Shown: in pieces, positions 25,264 through 33,971 of the stretch | How the letters are laid out: every line of letters begins with the position of its first letter | Numbering within the stretch: the stretch's first letter is position 1 | Assembly: GCA_050951605.1 (NCBI GenBank) | Contig: JBMNJJ010000003.1 | Coordinates: 124,001-188,000 of the forward strand | Reading direction: 5' to 3' | DNA from: DUTS01 sp050951605 | Lineage (GTDB): Bacteria > Bacillota > Peptococcia > DRI-13 > DTU073 | DNA length: 64,000 nucleotides | The notes under the pieces: model-generated | Told to the model about the DNA's origin: nothing | Databases searched by the model: none | Seen by the model: the letters and a program-made list of their open reading frames with translations, nothing else | Made by a program: the position numbers and the translations under genes

Positions 25264-27270
25264 TCACTCTTTTGAAATAGTACTCTGGGCAACAATTTGA
25301 GTCAAAGCTTCTTCCACCGTCTTAACTAAAGCTACTTCTAAGCCCCCTAAATCATTAGGAACATCCGCCTGATTTTCCCGGGGAATTAAAACTTTAGTTA
25401 TTCCGGCTTGTCTAGCACCATATATTTTTTCAAAAACTCCCCCCACAGCTTTAACTCGTCCTTGAATAGATAATTCGCCGGTTACAGCAACATCTTGCCG
25501 CAATGGCACATCCATAACCGCACTATAAATGGCTAAACAAATGGCTAAGCCTGCAGAAGGTCCATCGATTCTTCCGCCTCCCACTACATTGACATGTAAG
25601 TCATAATTAAGCAAATCTTCCCCCGTTAATTTTCTCAAAACTGAAGAAGCATTAAAAACTGAATCTTTAGCCATAGAACCGGGTGTATCATTAAAACGAA
25701 TTTGTCCTTCGCCTTTTTTGTGAGCAGGAAAAGCCACTGCTTCAATTTCTAAAACAGAACCTAAAAATCCGGCCACACCCAAACCTAAAACTCGACCTAC
25801 TTCTGCTTGGGAAGAACTTTTTACGGTTACATAAGGAGACAGCCGTGAAACTTGAATAACTTCATAAACATCTTCCACCGTGATTATTGGTGTTCTATTT
25901 TTTAAACTATTCGCTTGCTCACTATTATTCTGACGATAAAGAGCTAGCCCATAAGCATCAGCCAGAAGACTGTTCGCTTTACGTGCCTCTATCGTATATT
26001 CACTTATTAGTGCCGGAACTTCTTTTTCTAACTTTACTTGTAATTTATCAGCTGCATGCCAGATGATTTTTTCTATTTCTTGCGGAGTAAGAGGCTCAAA
26101 AAATACCTCCGCACAACGAGAACGAATCGCCGGGCTAATTTCTGAAGCATCTCGTGTCGTCGCCGCAATCAAAACAAAATCGGCAGGAGCTCCTTCTGCA
26201 AAAATCTTCTTAATATATTGAGGTACATTCGGGTCATGTTCATCATAGTATGCTGAATCAAAATATACTCTTTTATCTTCTAGTACTTTAAGTAATTTGT
26301 TTTGTAAAATTGGATCCATTTCACCAATTTCATCAATAAACAAAACACCACCATGGGCATCAGTAACTAACCCCAGTTTAGGTTCGGGTATACCTGTATC
26401 TGCTAAATCTTTACGAGCACCTTGATAAATAGGGTCATGGACAGAACCCAAAAGTGGATTAGTAATTTCCCGCGGGTCCCAACGTAAAGTGGTGCCATCA
26501 ACTTCCACAAAAGGGGCTTTAGCTTGAAAAGGAGACTGTGCTAAATTTTTGACAATATCCAAAACTAAACGAGCGGCAGAGGTTTTTCCTACACCGGGAG
26601 GACCATAAAGCAAAATATGTTGAGGATATGGGCAAGCCATTTTCGCAAGTAATGATTTAACCGCCCTATCTTGTCCTACAACTTCCTCTAATTTTTGTGG
26701 GCGTAAGACCTCCATTACCGAACGAGCTAAACTAGCAAAATTCTTTTTCTCCAGAATTGCCAGTCTTTTCAAAGTCTGAGCATTTTCCGGGTTAGGTGCT
26801 TTTTCTTTAATAATTTGTAACCGTACTTCATTTATGTACTCGTCATGCCGTTCCTGCATTTTTTGCATAACTCGTTGTTCTAATTCTTCTTCCAAAGACT
26901 TCTTCGCAATAATTTCTGTGATTTTCTCTTCGACCTCTTTGACAAGTAAAGAAAGGTCCGATTTTTCTTTTTCTGTTAAAACTACTGTCGGGTTTTCGTA
27001 AACTAACCTTTTTAAAGCCCAAGCTCTATCTTCAACCCGTTTAGAACGAAGTAGTTTTCCTGTACCCATTTTCGTCGCCTTAAGAACCATTTTGTCAGAA
27101 CCCAGTATCCCTGAAAGTAAACTCAAAAGAGCATCAATCTGATGTTCTGCAATTTGATGTTCCACAATCTCGCGTTCTATAACTCCACATTCTGCTACAG
27201 CCGCTTTTTGCGTCTGTTTGGCTACAACATTTTCCTTGTTTTGATAATAGGTACTCAGCAATTCTTCCAT
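25264..27270 (-). CDS. lonC: ATP-dependent protease LonC
   Basis: A 668-residue Lon-family protease. A helical N-terminal region without the LonA substrate-binding domain leads to an AAA+ module (Walker A GPPGVGKTS near residue 220, Walker B GGVLFIDEIGEMD). The C-terminal S16 protease domain has the serine in DGPSAG and the lysine in the later segment around GRVKAVGGVFEKI. The architecture fits LonC, and dnaB and rplI neighbours match clostridial loci. In described LonC proteins ATP binding may be degenerate, but here the Walker motifs look intact. Expected role: degradation of unfolded proteins. Confidence 0.92.
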   Translation of the reverse strand: MEELLSTYYQNKENVVAKQTQKAAVAECGVIEREIVEHQIAEHQIDALLSLLSGILGSDKMVLKATKMGTGKLLRSKRVEDRAWALKRLVYENPTVVLTEKEKSDLSLLVKEVEEKITEIIAKKSLEEELEQRVMQKMQERHDEYINEVRLQIIKEKAPNPENAQTLKRLAILEKKNFASLARSVMEVLRPQKLEEVVGQDRAVKSLLAKMACPYPQHILLYGPPGVGKTSAARLVLDIVKNLAQSPFQAKAPFVEVDGTTLRWDPREITNPLLGSVHDPIYQGARKDLADTGIPEPKLGLVTDAHGGVLFIDEIGEMDPILQNKLLKVLEDKRVYFDSAYYDEHDPNVPQYIKKIFAEGAPADFVLIAATTRDASEISPAIRSRCAEVFFEPLTPQEIEKIIWHAADKLQVKLEKEVPALISEYTIEARKANSLLADAYGLALYRQNNSEQANSLKNRTPIITVEDVYEVIQVSRLSPYVTVKSSSQAEVGRVLGLGVAGFLGSVLEIEAVAFPAHKKGEGQIRFNDTPGSMAKDSVFNASSVLRKLTGEDLLNYDLHVNVVGGGRIDGPSAGLAICLAIYSAVMDVPLRQDVAVTGELSIQGRVKAVGGVFEKIYGARQAGITKVLIPRENQADVPNDLGGLEVALVKTVEEALTQIVAQSTISKE

Positions 27271-27291
27271 AAGCTGATTTTAGCCCCTTTC

Positions 27292-27741
27292 TTATTCTGC
27301 TTCCACAACTCGTACTTGAATAGTAACAGTAACCTGAGGATGCAATTTTATCGTTACCGGGTAAGTCCCCAATTCTTTAATTGTTCCTTCAACTTCAATT
27401 TTCCGCTTATCAATTTTTAATCCTTTTTCTTTTTCTAAAACATCTGCTACATCCCTATTACTAATGGATCCGAAAAGCCGTCCCCCTTCTCCCGTTTTCA
27501 CAGGAATAGTCACGGATACCTCTTTTAATTTTGTTCCTAACTCTTGCGCCTGTTGTAATTCTTTTTCTTGCCTTTGAGCTTGATTTTTCTTTTTCTGTGC
27601 TAAATCTTGCAAATTGCCTGGAGTAGCTTCAACTGCTAATCCTTTAGGAAGCAGGTAATTACGAGCATATCCTTCAGATACATTAATAACTTCACCCTTT
27701 TTACCTGACCCTTTAATATCTTTTTTTAAAATTACTTTCAT
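27292..27741 (-). CDS. rplI: 50S ribosomal protein bL9
   Basis: A 149-residue bL9, the normal length. The N-terminal rRNA-binding domain holds GSGKKGEVINVSEGYARNYL, followed by the long linker helix rich in K, Q and E, then the C-terminal domain with GRLFGSISNRDVAD. It lies between gdpP and lonC, 12 bases after the gdpP stop. Confidence 0.97.
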   Translation of the reverse strand: MKVILKKDIKGSGKKGEVINVSEGYARNYLLPKGLAVEATPGNLQDLAQKKKNQAQRQEKELQQAQELGTKLKEVSVTIPVKTGEGGRLFGSISNRDVADVLEKEKGLKIDKRKIEVEGTIKELGTYPVTIKLHPQVTVTIQVRVVEAE

Positions 27742-27753
27742 GTTAACTCCTCC

Positions 27754-29571
27754 CTACTTTTTTTGAAATACTTCTTCCAATACATTAAGAAGCTGTTCTT
27801 CTGCTTCTGCCAAAGCACAGGACATTTGTGCAGCAGCAATGGTCAAATGTCCACCACCGGCCAACTTCTCCATAATTGTTTGTACATTAATTTTACCGTT
27901 AGAACGAGCACTGACAGCTACTCCTACCTCAAAAGGCCAAAGAACAAAAGCTGCATTAACTCCAGCGATATTCAACATCGTATCCGCAGCTTTAGCAGCC
28001 AAAAGCTGCGCATCTGCAGAAGGAACACTACCTGAGCTTACCGCAATTTCTCCATAAAGAATTCTCGCCCTACTAATAACTTCTGCTTTCTGAATCACCG
28101 TCTGCAAATCATCTTGTAAAAGTTTTTGTACTGCGGTAGGATTTGCTCCCCTGCTTCTTAAATAAGATGCTGCGGCAAAAGTCCTTACTCCCGTTTGATA
28201 AATAAAATTTTTGGTATCAACTGTTATCCCTGCTAAAAGAGCTGTAGCTTCTGCTTGCCCTATTGTTATTTCTTCTCCCATGTACTGTAAAAGCTCTGTA
28301 ACCAATTCACACGTAGAAGAAGCATAAGATTCTACATAAACCAAAGCGGCATTCTCAATAAATTCCTCACCACGTCGATGATGGTCAATAAGTACAACTT
28401 TAGCTACAGCTGACAAAAGAGTTGGCTCAGGTAATAGAGAAGGCTTATGAGTATCCACCACTACTAACAAAGTATCTTCCGGCATCTTACGTAAAGCTTC
28501 ACTAGGTTTATATAAATAAGTCTTAGCTTCATAAGGAATTAAGTCCATTAATTTATCTAAAGCAGGATTACGAGTATCCCGAATGATCCAGGCTTTTTTA
28601 CCTAAGTCACGAACCGCTTTAAAAACACCTATAGCCGCCCCTAAGCTATCATAATCAGCCATTTCATGTCCCATAATTATTACTTGCGAAGAATGTAAAA
28701 TCATTTCCTTAAGTGCATCAGCAGTAAGACGAGCTTTAACTTTAGTTCTTTTTTCCATCGTCAAAGACTTACCACCATAAAAATGTACTTTCCCTGGAAG
28801 CTTAATAACTGCTTGGTCCCCACCTCGTTCTTGCGCTAAATCTAAAGCAGTCTGAGCCAAATAACCTAAGCGGCTGAGACGTTCCTCTCCTTTGCCTATC
28901 CCTAAACTAAGCGTAAAAGGAATTTTATTACCAACATCCAGAGCACGAATTAAGTCGAGAATTTTAAAACGTTCTTGCTCCGCCCGCCTCAAACCCCACT
29001 GCATAAAGATAAGCAAATAACGGTCTTCAGTAAGACGACTTAGATACCCCCCCCAGCTCTCTACCCATTCCCGTAGAGTTCTTTCCAGGGCACCTAAAAG
29101 ATGAGGTTTAGCATCTTCCGGCATAAATTTCAAGACTTCAAGCCAATTATCTATTTGAGCCAAAGCAATTACCGGCAAATAACCCTTCTGTTCTGTATAC
29201 AATCGAATTTCTTCACTTAAATCTTGGCACGTTAAAAGATATGTTTTCTCCTCAGCCAGAAAAAGTTCCCGAGTTACAAAATAAAAAGGTTTACCTCCTA
29301 AATTATGAAGTCCAGGTGTATGTAAAAGCTCCGGGTAATCCTCCCCGGATACAACCTTCTTCCCGGTAAGAAAAGAAAAAAGAGAGTTTGTCCAAATCAC
29401 CTTCCCTGTTTTATCAAGCAAACATAACCCTAAAGGAAGATTATTTAAAAGAAGCTCATATTTATTGCTAGTTCGAGCAATAAGTAAACTTTGCCCTTTT
29501 TTCCCTAACAAATAAAAAACGGAAAGAAGCAATACTATAAATAAAAGAGGCCCGACCCAGCTAAGCGGCAA
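27754..29571 (-). CDS. gdpP: c-di-AMP phosphodiesterase GdpP
   Basis: A 605-residue DHH/DHHA1 phosphodiesterase degrading cyclic di-AMP. It has one membrane segment (about residues 4-22), a PAS-like domain (about 35-125), a degenerate GGDEF domain (about 135-265) and the DHH domain with GHEMADYDSLGAA (H302, D306, D308), VVDTHK (371-376) and DHHRR (396-400). Bacillus GdpP has about 659 residues and two membrane helices; here the first helix is absent and the upstream gene leaves no room for one. It links the DUF2232 gene to rplI. It lowers c-di-AMP, affecting osmotic and wall balance. Confidence 0.93.
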   Translation of the reverse strand: MPLSWVGPLLFIVLLLSVFYLLGKKGQSLLIARTSNKYELLLNNLPLGLCLLDKTGKVIWTNSLFSFLTGKKVVSGEDYPELLHTPGLHNLGGKPFYFVTRELFLAEEKTYLLTCQDLSEEIRLYTEQKGYLPVIALAQIDNWLEVLKFMPEDAKPHLLGALERTLREWVESWGGYLSRLTEDRYLLIFMQWGLRRAEQERFKILDLIRALDVGNKIPFTLSLGIGKGEERLSRLGYLAQTALDLAQERGGDQAVIKLPGKVHFYGGKSLTMEKRTKVKARLTADALKEMILHSSQVIIMGHEMADYDSLGAAIGVFKAVRDLGKKAWIIRDTRNPALDKLMDLIPYEAKTYLYKPSEALRKMPEDTLLVVVDTHKPSLLPEPTLLSAVAKVVLIDHHRRGEEFIENAALVYVESYASSTCELVTELLQYMGEEITIGQAEATALLAGITVDTKNFIYQTGVRTFAAASYLRSRGANPTAVQKLLQDDLQTVIQKAEVISRARILYGEIAVSSGSVPSADAQLLAAKAADTMLNIAGVNAAFVLWPFEVGVAVSARSNGKINVQTIMEKLAGGGHLTIAAAQMSCALAEAEEQLLNVLEEVFQKK

Positions 29572-29585
29572 ATAAAAACACCACC

Positions 29586-30563
29586 TTAATAATTTTTACT
29601 AGGAAGATGACGATAATTTAATAAAAGGTCTAAAAGCCCAACAACCATTAAAGCTAAAAAAACAAAACGGAAAAAAAGGAAGGCCGTAATGATTATGAGC
29701 AATCGAGAAGCTGTACTGGTAAAGTATTTTCCTACATAAAAAGAAACTACAGCCAATCCTAAAATAAATAAAATTGGAGCATAAATCAACATGATATTCA
29801 TACCTATATGTAAAAGTTTTTCCAAGGCAAAATAATCCCCTACTAAATAAGCAGCAAACCCCAAAATAAAGCCCCACACAGTCCACCAAGGGAGTTGCCA
29901 TTCACGAAAAGGCGACAAAACAGGTATCTTTATTTTTAACCTTAACAAAACCAATTGAGCAATAACATAGTTCAAAAAAGCCGTAGCTAAAGCCCATAAA
30001 ACAAAAAGAGCAGGAATAAGCAATGTTAAAGTCTTTGTAAAAGCTTCCAGCATTTGCCGGACTACCTCTTCCGTCAAACCGGTTTGCGCACTATGTTTAA
30101 AAAAGCCTAGTTTATTATATAACTCAATAGTTGGATCGATACTAGCTTGCATTTGTTTGGAAATGTTTACTATATCCATACTAAAAAGCCCGATCAGCAA
30201 TACAATAACTAAAAACAAAGAGAGTACAGCTACTCCTGTACCAACTAATAAGGTTTTTGCCGGTTTATAACCTTTTTTAAAAGCAACACCATAAAAAAGT
30301 GCCAACCCTCCAAACTGTAAAACTAGAAAAAAAGCAGAGAGAGGATGAGCCATTACCAAAATTAAGGTTCCCGCTACTCCTAAAGAAATCGCACCTGTAG
30401 TCAAACCATGTCGTACTGTCACAATCACAATGGGAATTGTCCAAAGCATATCTGTAAAAACTCTGATAAAGGGCAAATATATTCCTACTAAACCCAATAT
30501 GGCCGTAAGTGTAGCCATTAGGGCCCCTTCCGCCAAAGCCTGAGTACGTAATGAATTACTCAC
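29586..30563 (-). CDS. DUF2232/YybS-like multi-pass membrane protein
   Basis: About 325 residues from the GTG at 30563, which has GAGGTG nine bases upstream; the frame is open nine codons further. It has roughly eight hydrophobic helices in the YybS/DUF2232 pattern, resembling substrate-binding S components of vitamin transporters at the N-terminus. The function is unknown. It lies next to gdpP, the same neighbour as in many Firmicutes, and could be related to c-di-AMP or osmotic physiology, though that is only context. Confidence 0.8.
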   Translation of the reverse strand: MSNSLRTQALAEGALMATLTAILGLVGIYLPFIRVFTDMLWTIPIVIVTVRHGLTTGAISLGVAGTLILVMAHPLSAFFLVLQFGGLALFYGVAFKKGYKPAKTLLVGTGVAVLSLFLVIVLLIGLFSMDIVNISKQMQASIDPTIELYNKLGFFKHSAQTGLTEEVVRQMLEAFTKTLTLLIPALFVLWALATAFLNYVIAQLVLLRLKIKIPVLSPFREWQLPWWTVWGFILGFAAYLVGDYFALEKLLHIGMNIMLIYAPILFILGLAVVSFYVGKYFTSTASRLLIIITAFLFFRFVFLALMVVGLLDLLLNYRHLPSKNY

Positions 30564-30571
30564 TCCTCCCC

Positions 30572-30883
30572 TCACCTCTTTAAGTCCCAATAGTCTTTTA
30601 AAGCAGAAATATCACCATACCACTCTTCTACACTGTTCTTTTCCTCCAAAAGCAATTCAGTATTATGATAAATTTCTTTTTCTAAATGACCAAAGTTTAA
30701 ACCTAATCGTTTGGTTAAAAGGAAACAAGTAATCGTTATCTTTGCCGCAGCTTGTAAAAAATCCCCAGAATCCCCTTTGCGCAAAGCTTGATACAAGTTT
30801 GCCTGAAAACTAGCTAAGTCCGCTTTTAAACAATCGAGTGTTTCAATCTTACGCACAATATCTAATTGAGGCTCTACCATCAT
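30572..30883 (-). CDS. MazG-like protein
   Basis: A 103-residue all-alpha protein resembling the MazG-like family found beside rpsR and DUF2232 genes in Clostridia. There is no full E-x-x-E...E-x-x-D catalytic set of the nucleotide pyrophosphohydrolases that I can point to, so activity is doubtful. It begins the operon that continues into DUF2232, gdpP and rplI. Confidence 0.7.
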   Translation of the reverse strand: MMVEPQLDIVRKIETLDCLKADLASFQANLYQALRKGDSGDFLQAAAKITITCFLLTKRLGLNFGHLEKEIYHNTELLLEEKNSVEEWYGDISALKDYWDLKR

Positions 30884-30987
30884 CTATGCTCCTCCCTAAC
30901 CAGTTTTCACACTATCCTTTTTCATATTCTCGTTTGCCAAAGTAAAGTCCTGCCCTAATAAGCTGGTATTTTTAAGATAATCTACCG

Positions 30988-31020
30988 AAAATTAAAGGGA
31001 GCTAACTTTGCTCCCCTAAT
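30988..31020 (-). terminator. Terminator of the rpsF-ssb-rpsR operon
   Basis: GGGAGC pairs with GCTCCC around a seven-base loop, followed by TTTAATTTT on the minus strand, twelve bases after the rpsR stop. Confidence 0.8.
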
Positions 31021-31031
31021 TAGTTATTTTT

Positions 31032-31262
31032 TTATTCTGCTGTATAAGGAAGCAAGGCAATATTTCTAGCTCGCTTAATAGCCACCGTCAGCTGCCGCTG
31101 ATGTTTGGCACAATTTCCGGAAATACGACGAGGCAAAATTTTACCCCGTTCAGTAACATACTTACGAAGACGAGCAACTTCTTTATAATCAATATCTTGA
31201 ACTTTTTCTGCACAAAAGGTGCACATTTTTTTACGTGGACGACGATTGCGATCACGTCTCAT
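31032..31262 (-). CDS. rpsR: 30S ribosomal protein bS18
   Basis: A 76-residue bS18 when started at the ATG at 31262, which has AAGGAGGG nine bases upstream. Another in-frame ATG 21 bases earlier precedes that ribosome-binding site and is not credible. The protein shows the cysteine pairs CTFC and GNCAKH, indicating the zinc-binding (C+) form, and the RRISGNC and RQLTVAIKRARNIALL core. It is the last gene of rpsF-ssb-rpsR. Confidence 0.96.
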   Translation of the reverse strand: MRRDRNRRPRKKMCTFCAEKVQDIDYKEVARLRKYVTERGKILPRRISGNCAKHQRQLTVAIKRARNIALLPYTAE

Positions 31263-31289
31263 CTTAATTTCCCTCCTTCTCATTTTTAG

Positions 31290-31685
31290 TTAAAAGGGAA
31301 TATCATCTTCCGTAAATTCCACTTCACTACCTACAGAACCGATACCCTGTGTATTATTATTGTTTTCACGTTTATCTAAGAAACGCACATTATCTGCTAT
31401 TACTTCTGTTACCCAACGACGTTGACCATCTTTGGCATCATAGGTTCTAACCTGAATTCGACCTTCAACAGCAACAAGACTGCCCTTGCCAATATAATTT
31501 GCACAGTTTTCAGCTTGTTTGCGCCAAACCACAATCGGTATAAAATCCGCCTCTCTTTCGCCCTGTTGATTAAGAAAGGAGCGATTAACCGCAAGTGTAA
31601 AAGAAGCTACAGCAACACCATTAGGCGTATAGCGTAATTCCGGGTCTTTAGTTAATCTGCCTATTAAAATAGCACGATTTAACAT
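31290..31685 (-). CDS. ssb: Single-stranded DNA-binding protein
   Basis: A 131-residue SSB with the OB-fold start MLNRAILIGRLTKDPELRY, the FTLAVNRSF strand and the RWVTEVIADNVRFL end. A short disordered linker leads to the acidic tip TEDDIPF, which binds replication and repair partners. Located between rpsF and rpsR as in most Firmicutes. Confidence 0.97.
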   Translation of the reverse strand: MLNRAILIGRLTKDPELRYTPNGVAVASFTLAVNRSFLNQQGEREADFIPIVVWRKQAENCANYIGKGSLVAVEGRIQVRTYDAKDGQRRWVTEVIADNVRFLDKRENNNNTQGIGSVGSEVEFTEDDIPF

Positions 31686-31721
31686 CTAAACCACCCTCCT
31701 CGATAAAAACAATATTAGAAA

Positions 31722-32009
31722 TTAATCATCTTTACGAAGAATCATAAAACGAAGAATTTCATCAGTAATTTTTAAAACACGATCCAACTCACGAGCCGTA
31801 GCAGGAGAGCCCTTAAAAGTAACTAAAAAATAATTACCTTCTCGAAAGTCTTTAATTTCGTAAGCTAATCGTCTTTTGCCCCAATTATCTACGGTAACTA
31901 CTTCTCCACCATCTTTACTAATTAAGGCAGAAAATTTTTCTACTACTTCATTAACTTGTTCTTCTTCTAAATCAGGCTTAATAATATAAACCATTTCATA
32001 ATTTCGCAT
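31722..32009 (-). CDS. rpsF: 30S ribosomal protein bS6
   Basis: A 95-residue bS6, starting MRNYEMVYIIKPDLEEE, with the KRRLAYEIKDFREGNYFLV core. The ATG at 32009 gives the family-standard N-terminus and lies 11 bases after AGGAGG; an ATG 12 bases upstream is too close to that ribosome-binding site. First gene of rpsF-ssb-rpsR. The roughly 80-base leader has small inverted repeats and may hold an S6:S18-responsive element, unproven. Confidence 0.96.
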   Translation of the reverse strand: MRNYEMVYIIKPDLEEEQVNEVVEKFSALISKDGGEVVTVDNWGKRRLAYEIKDFREGNYFLVTFKGSPATARELDRVLKITDEILRFMILRKDD

Positions 32010-32092
32010 GAGCACATTCACCTCCTCCCCTCGGACTAAACGGCCCCATTATTTTAAAACGGAGCGGGGAATATTACCCGACGCAATTAGTA

Positions 32093-32121
32093 ATTATAGC
32101 ACATAAGATTTTAGCTAGCAA
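32093..32121 (-). promoter_or_regulatory. Promoter of rpsF-ssb-rpsR
   Basis: TTGCTA, 17-base spacer, TATAAT on the minus strand. The -35 overlaps the end of the DUF951 gene, leaving a leader of about 80 bases before rpsF. Confidence 0.75.
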
Positions 32122-32312
32122 GAAGCTCTTTTGATGATTTTTCGTACTGACTTTTCAAAATCAGGTCTACTTAACCAAACTTGTCGTTGACACTGTAAAC
32201 ATTTAATCCGAAAATCCATCCCCGTACGCATTACTTCCCACTCGTCGTTACCACAAGGATGTTTTTTCTTCATTTTAATAATATCCCCTACAAAAAACTG
32301 GGTCACCTTCAT
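32115..32312 (-). CDS. DUF951 family protein
   Basis: A 65-residue protein with the DUF951 arrangement: VGDIIKMKKKHPCGNDEWEV then DFRIKCLQCQRQVWL. The conserved cysteines (C in HPCG and the pair CLQC) suggest metal binding. It is commonly next to the rpsF operon or ychF in Firmicutes; function unknown. GGAG with a six-base gap supports the ATG at 32312. Confidence 0.85.
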   Translation of the reverse strand: MKVTQFFVGDIIKMKKKHPCGNDEWEVMRTGMDFRIKCLQCQRQVWLSRPDFEKSVRKIIKRASC

Positions 32313-32315
32313 CAC

Positions 32316-33161
32316 CTACTCCAATTCTAAAACTTCAAAACAATTTGTAGCTGCCTTCCGTACCCAAGGGTCTTCGTCTTCTAAAAGAGGTCTCACCATT
32401 TCCAAGGCCTCTACTGCTTTGAACTTTGTTAAAATCTCTAAGCTTTTAACCCTAATTGACCACACCGGGTCGGTTAAACATAAAGCTACCTCCGGCCATA
32501 AATCGCGAAGTAAAAAAACAGACACCGCCTGAAGAGCAGTCTTTTTTAAAAGTGGTTCCTCACTTTGTAACGCCGTTTTTAAAAATGATTGACACTTAGG
32601 ATTACAACTTATGGTTAACAACTCTAATATTTGAGCCTTAATCTGCGGTTCCGCCCGTTCATATGCCTCCAGAAGAGCATCTTGGGCTAAATACCCCATA
32701 GTTAACAATACTTCTCCGGCACGTGCCGGTGGAACTTCGCCCTTTAAAAGTTTATCTATAAGGCAGGGAACAACGAGTCTTGGGGTATGATTTTTTAAAG
32801 CACCCGCAGAAATTAATTGAATCGTCTTATCCCGATGTGATAATAATTCTACTAAAATCTCCACGGTTTCACGAGAAGGTAGATATTCTAAACATAAAAT
32901 GGCATGATTTACTTCTCGCCAATTCTCTAACTGTTCCTTAATTTGAGCAATCTTATCGAAAAGAAGCAACCGAACTAAGCTACGCGCTTTTGTTTTATCT
33001 ACTTGAAGTAATGTTTTTTTAGTTAATTCCCAACTCTGATTGAAATCTAATAATTTTAAATTTCTTTTTAAACACTTAGGAAACTTCTCAGAACTTGCTA
33101 AAACTTCTTGTTCTAAAACCGATAACTCCGGAATTTTCCTTTTTCTAAAAATCCAGGCCAC
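32316..33161 (-). CDS. HEAT-repeat protein
   Basis: A 281-residue helical-repeat protein. Repeats of about 30-35 residues are visible from residue 90 on, with motifs such as ETVEILVELLSHRDKTIQLI and LEMVRPLLEDEDPWVRKAA. Such solenoids bind proteins or nucleic acids; no catalytic residues are seen. It lies between the cvpA-like gene and the DUF951 gene in a compact operon, with a GTG start behind GGGAGG. Role unknown. Confidence 0.8.
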   Translation of the reverse strand: MAWIFRKRKIPELSVLEQEVLASSEKFPKCLKRNLKLLDFNQSWELTKKTLLQVDKTKARSLVRLLLFDKIAQIKEQLENWREVNHAILCLEYLPSRETVEILVELLSHRDKTIQLISAGALKNHTPRLVVPCLIDKLLKGEVPPARAGEVLLTMGYLAQDALLEAYERAEPQIKAQILELLTISCNPKCQSFLKTALQSEEPLLKKTALQAVSVFLLRDLWPEVALCLTDPVWSIRVKSLEILTKFKAVEALEMVRPLLEDEDPWVRKAATNCFEVLELE

Positions 33162-33183
33162 AAGTCTAAACCTCCCGTTAATT

Positions 33184-33918
33184 TTATAGCCAAAATGAAA
33201 ATAATTTCCCTGTCAAAACAGAAAATGCTAACGTAAACCAGGGAACCAGAAAAGCCTCACCGGTAGTTTTAAGCACTGCACTTAGAAACGAAGGTTCTGT
33301 ATGTTGGGCAATATTAAAGAAAGGACTAATTAAGCCGATAATTACAGTTAAAACAAGCCCCCTTATTAATATCCCTATACACAGCCCTCCCAGCTTATTT
33401 AAGGAACCTAAGAATGTATCTTCCGTAAGTCTGGTTATTAAATGTGAAATTAGCGAAAGCCCTTTATCAACCAAAACCCAAATAAAAATGATCGCTAATA
33501 TTTTTAAAACAATCCCCGCCAAAAATAAATAAAGAATATCTCCTAAACAAAAGTCTGCCGTTTGACCAATTTGCTCACCAATGTTCCGGGAAAAACTCTG
33601 GAGCTGAAGTTTTAACATTTCCGGCAATTGCAACATATCCCAAGACGGATTGACCTCGGTATAAGGTAATGTCCCCACTTTTAACTGACTAACAGTTTCG
33701 GAAAGAACTAAACGTTTCTCAAAATACTGTGCAATTTTATCCGTAAGCTGAAATCTGACATCTAACCAGCCCACTACATATGAATAAGTGTTAAGTGCTA
33801 CAAACAAACCGATCACAGTACCACATAAACCTACTAAGCTATTTAAAAGTCCTTTCCTCAAACCCTTTAATAGCCCGAATAAAAGAAAAATTATAATTAA
33901 CAAATCAATAAGGTTCAT
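33184..33918 (-). CDS. CvpA family membrane protein
   Basis: A 244-residue protein with the CvpA pattern: an N-terminal LIDLLIIIFLLFGLLKGLRKG membrane turn, then four further hydrophobic segments and a glycine-rich GGLCIGILIRGLVL helix. CvpA-family proteins have been tied to colicin V export, envelope and division phenotypes, but no biochemical function is settled. It precedes the HEAT-repeat gene by 22 bases. Confidence 0.8.
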   Translation of the reverse strand: MNLIDLLIIIFLLFGLLKGLRKGLLNSLVGLCGTVIGLFVALNTYSYVVGWLDVRFQLTDKIAQYFEKRLVLSETVSQLKVGTLPYTEVNPSWDMLQLPEMLKLQLQSFSRNIGEQIGQTADFCLGDILYLFLAGIVLKILAIIFIWVLVDKGLSLISHLITRLTEDTFLGSLNKLGGLCIGILIRGLVLTVIIGLISPFFNIAQHTEPSFLSAVLKTTGEAFLVPWFTLAFSVLTGKLFSFWL

Positions 33919-33971
33919 GCTGGACTAACTCCTTCGCTATTAATTCGTCCTGAAGCTAGATTTAAAGGCTT

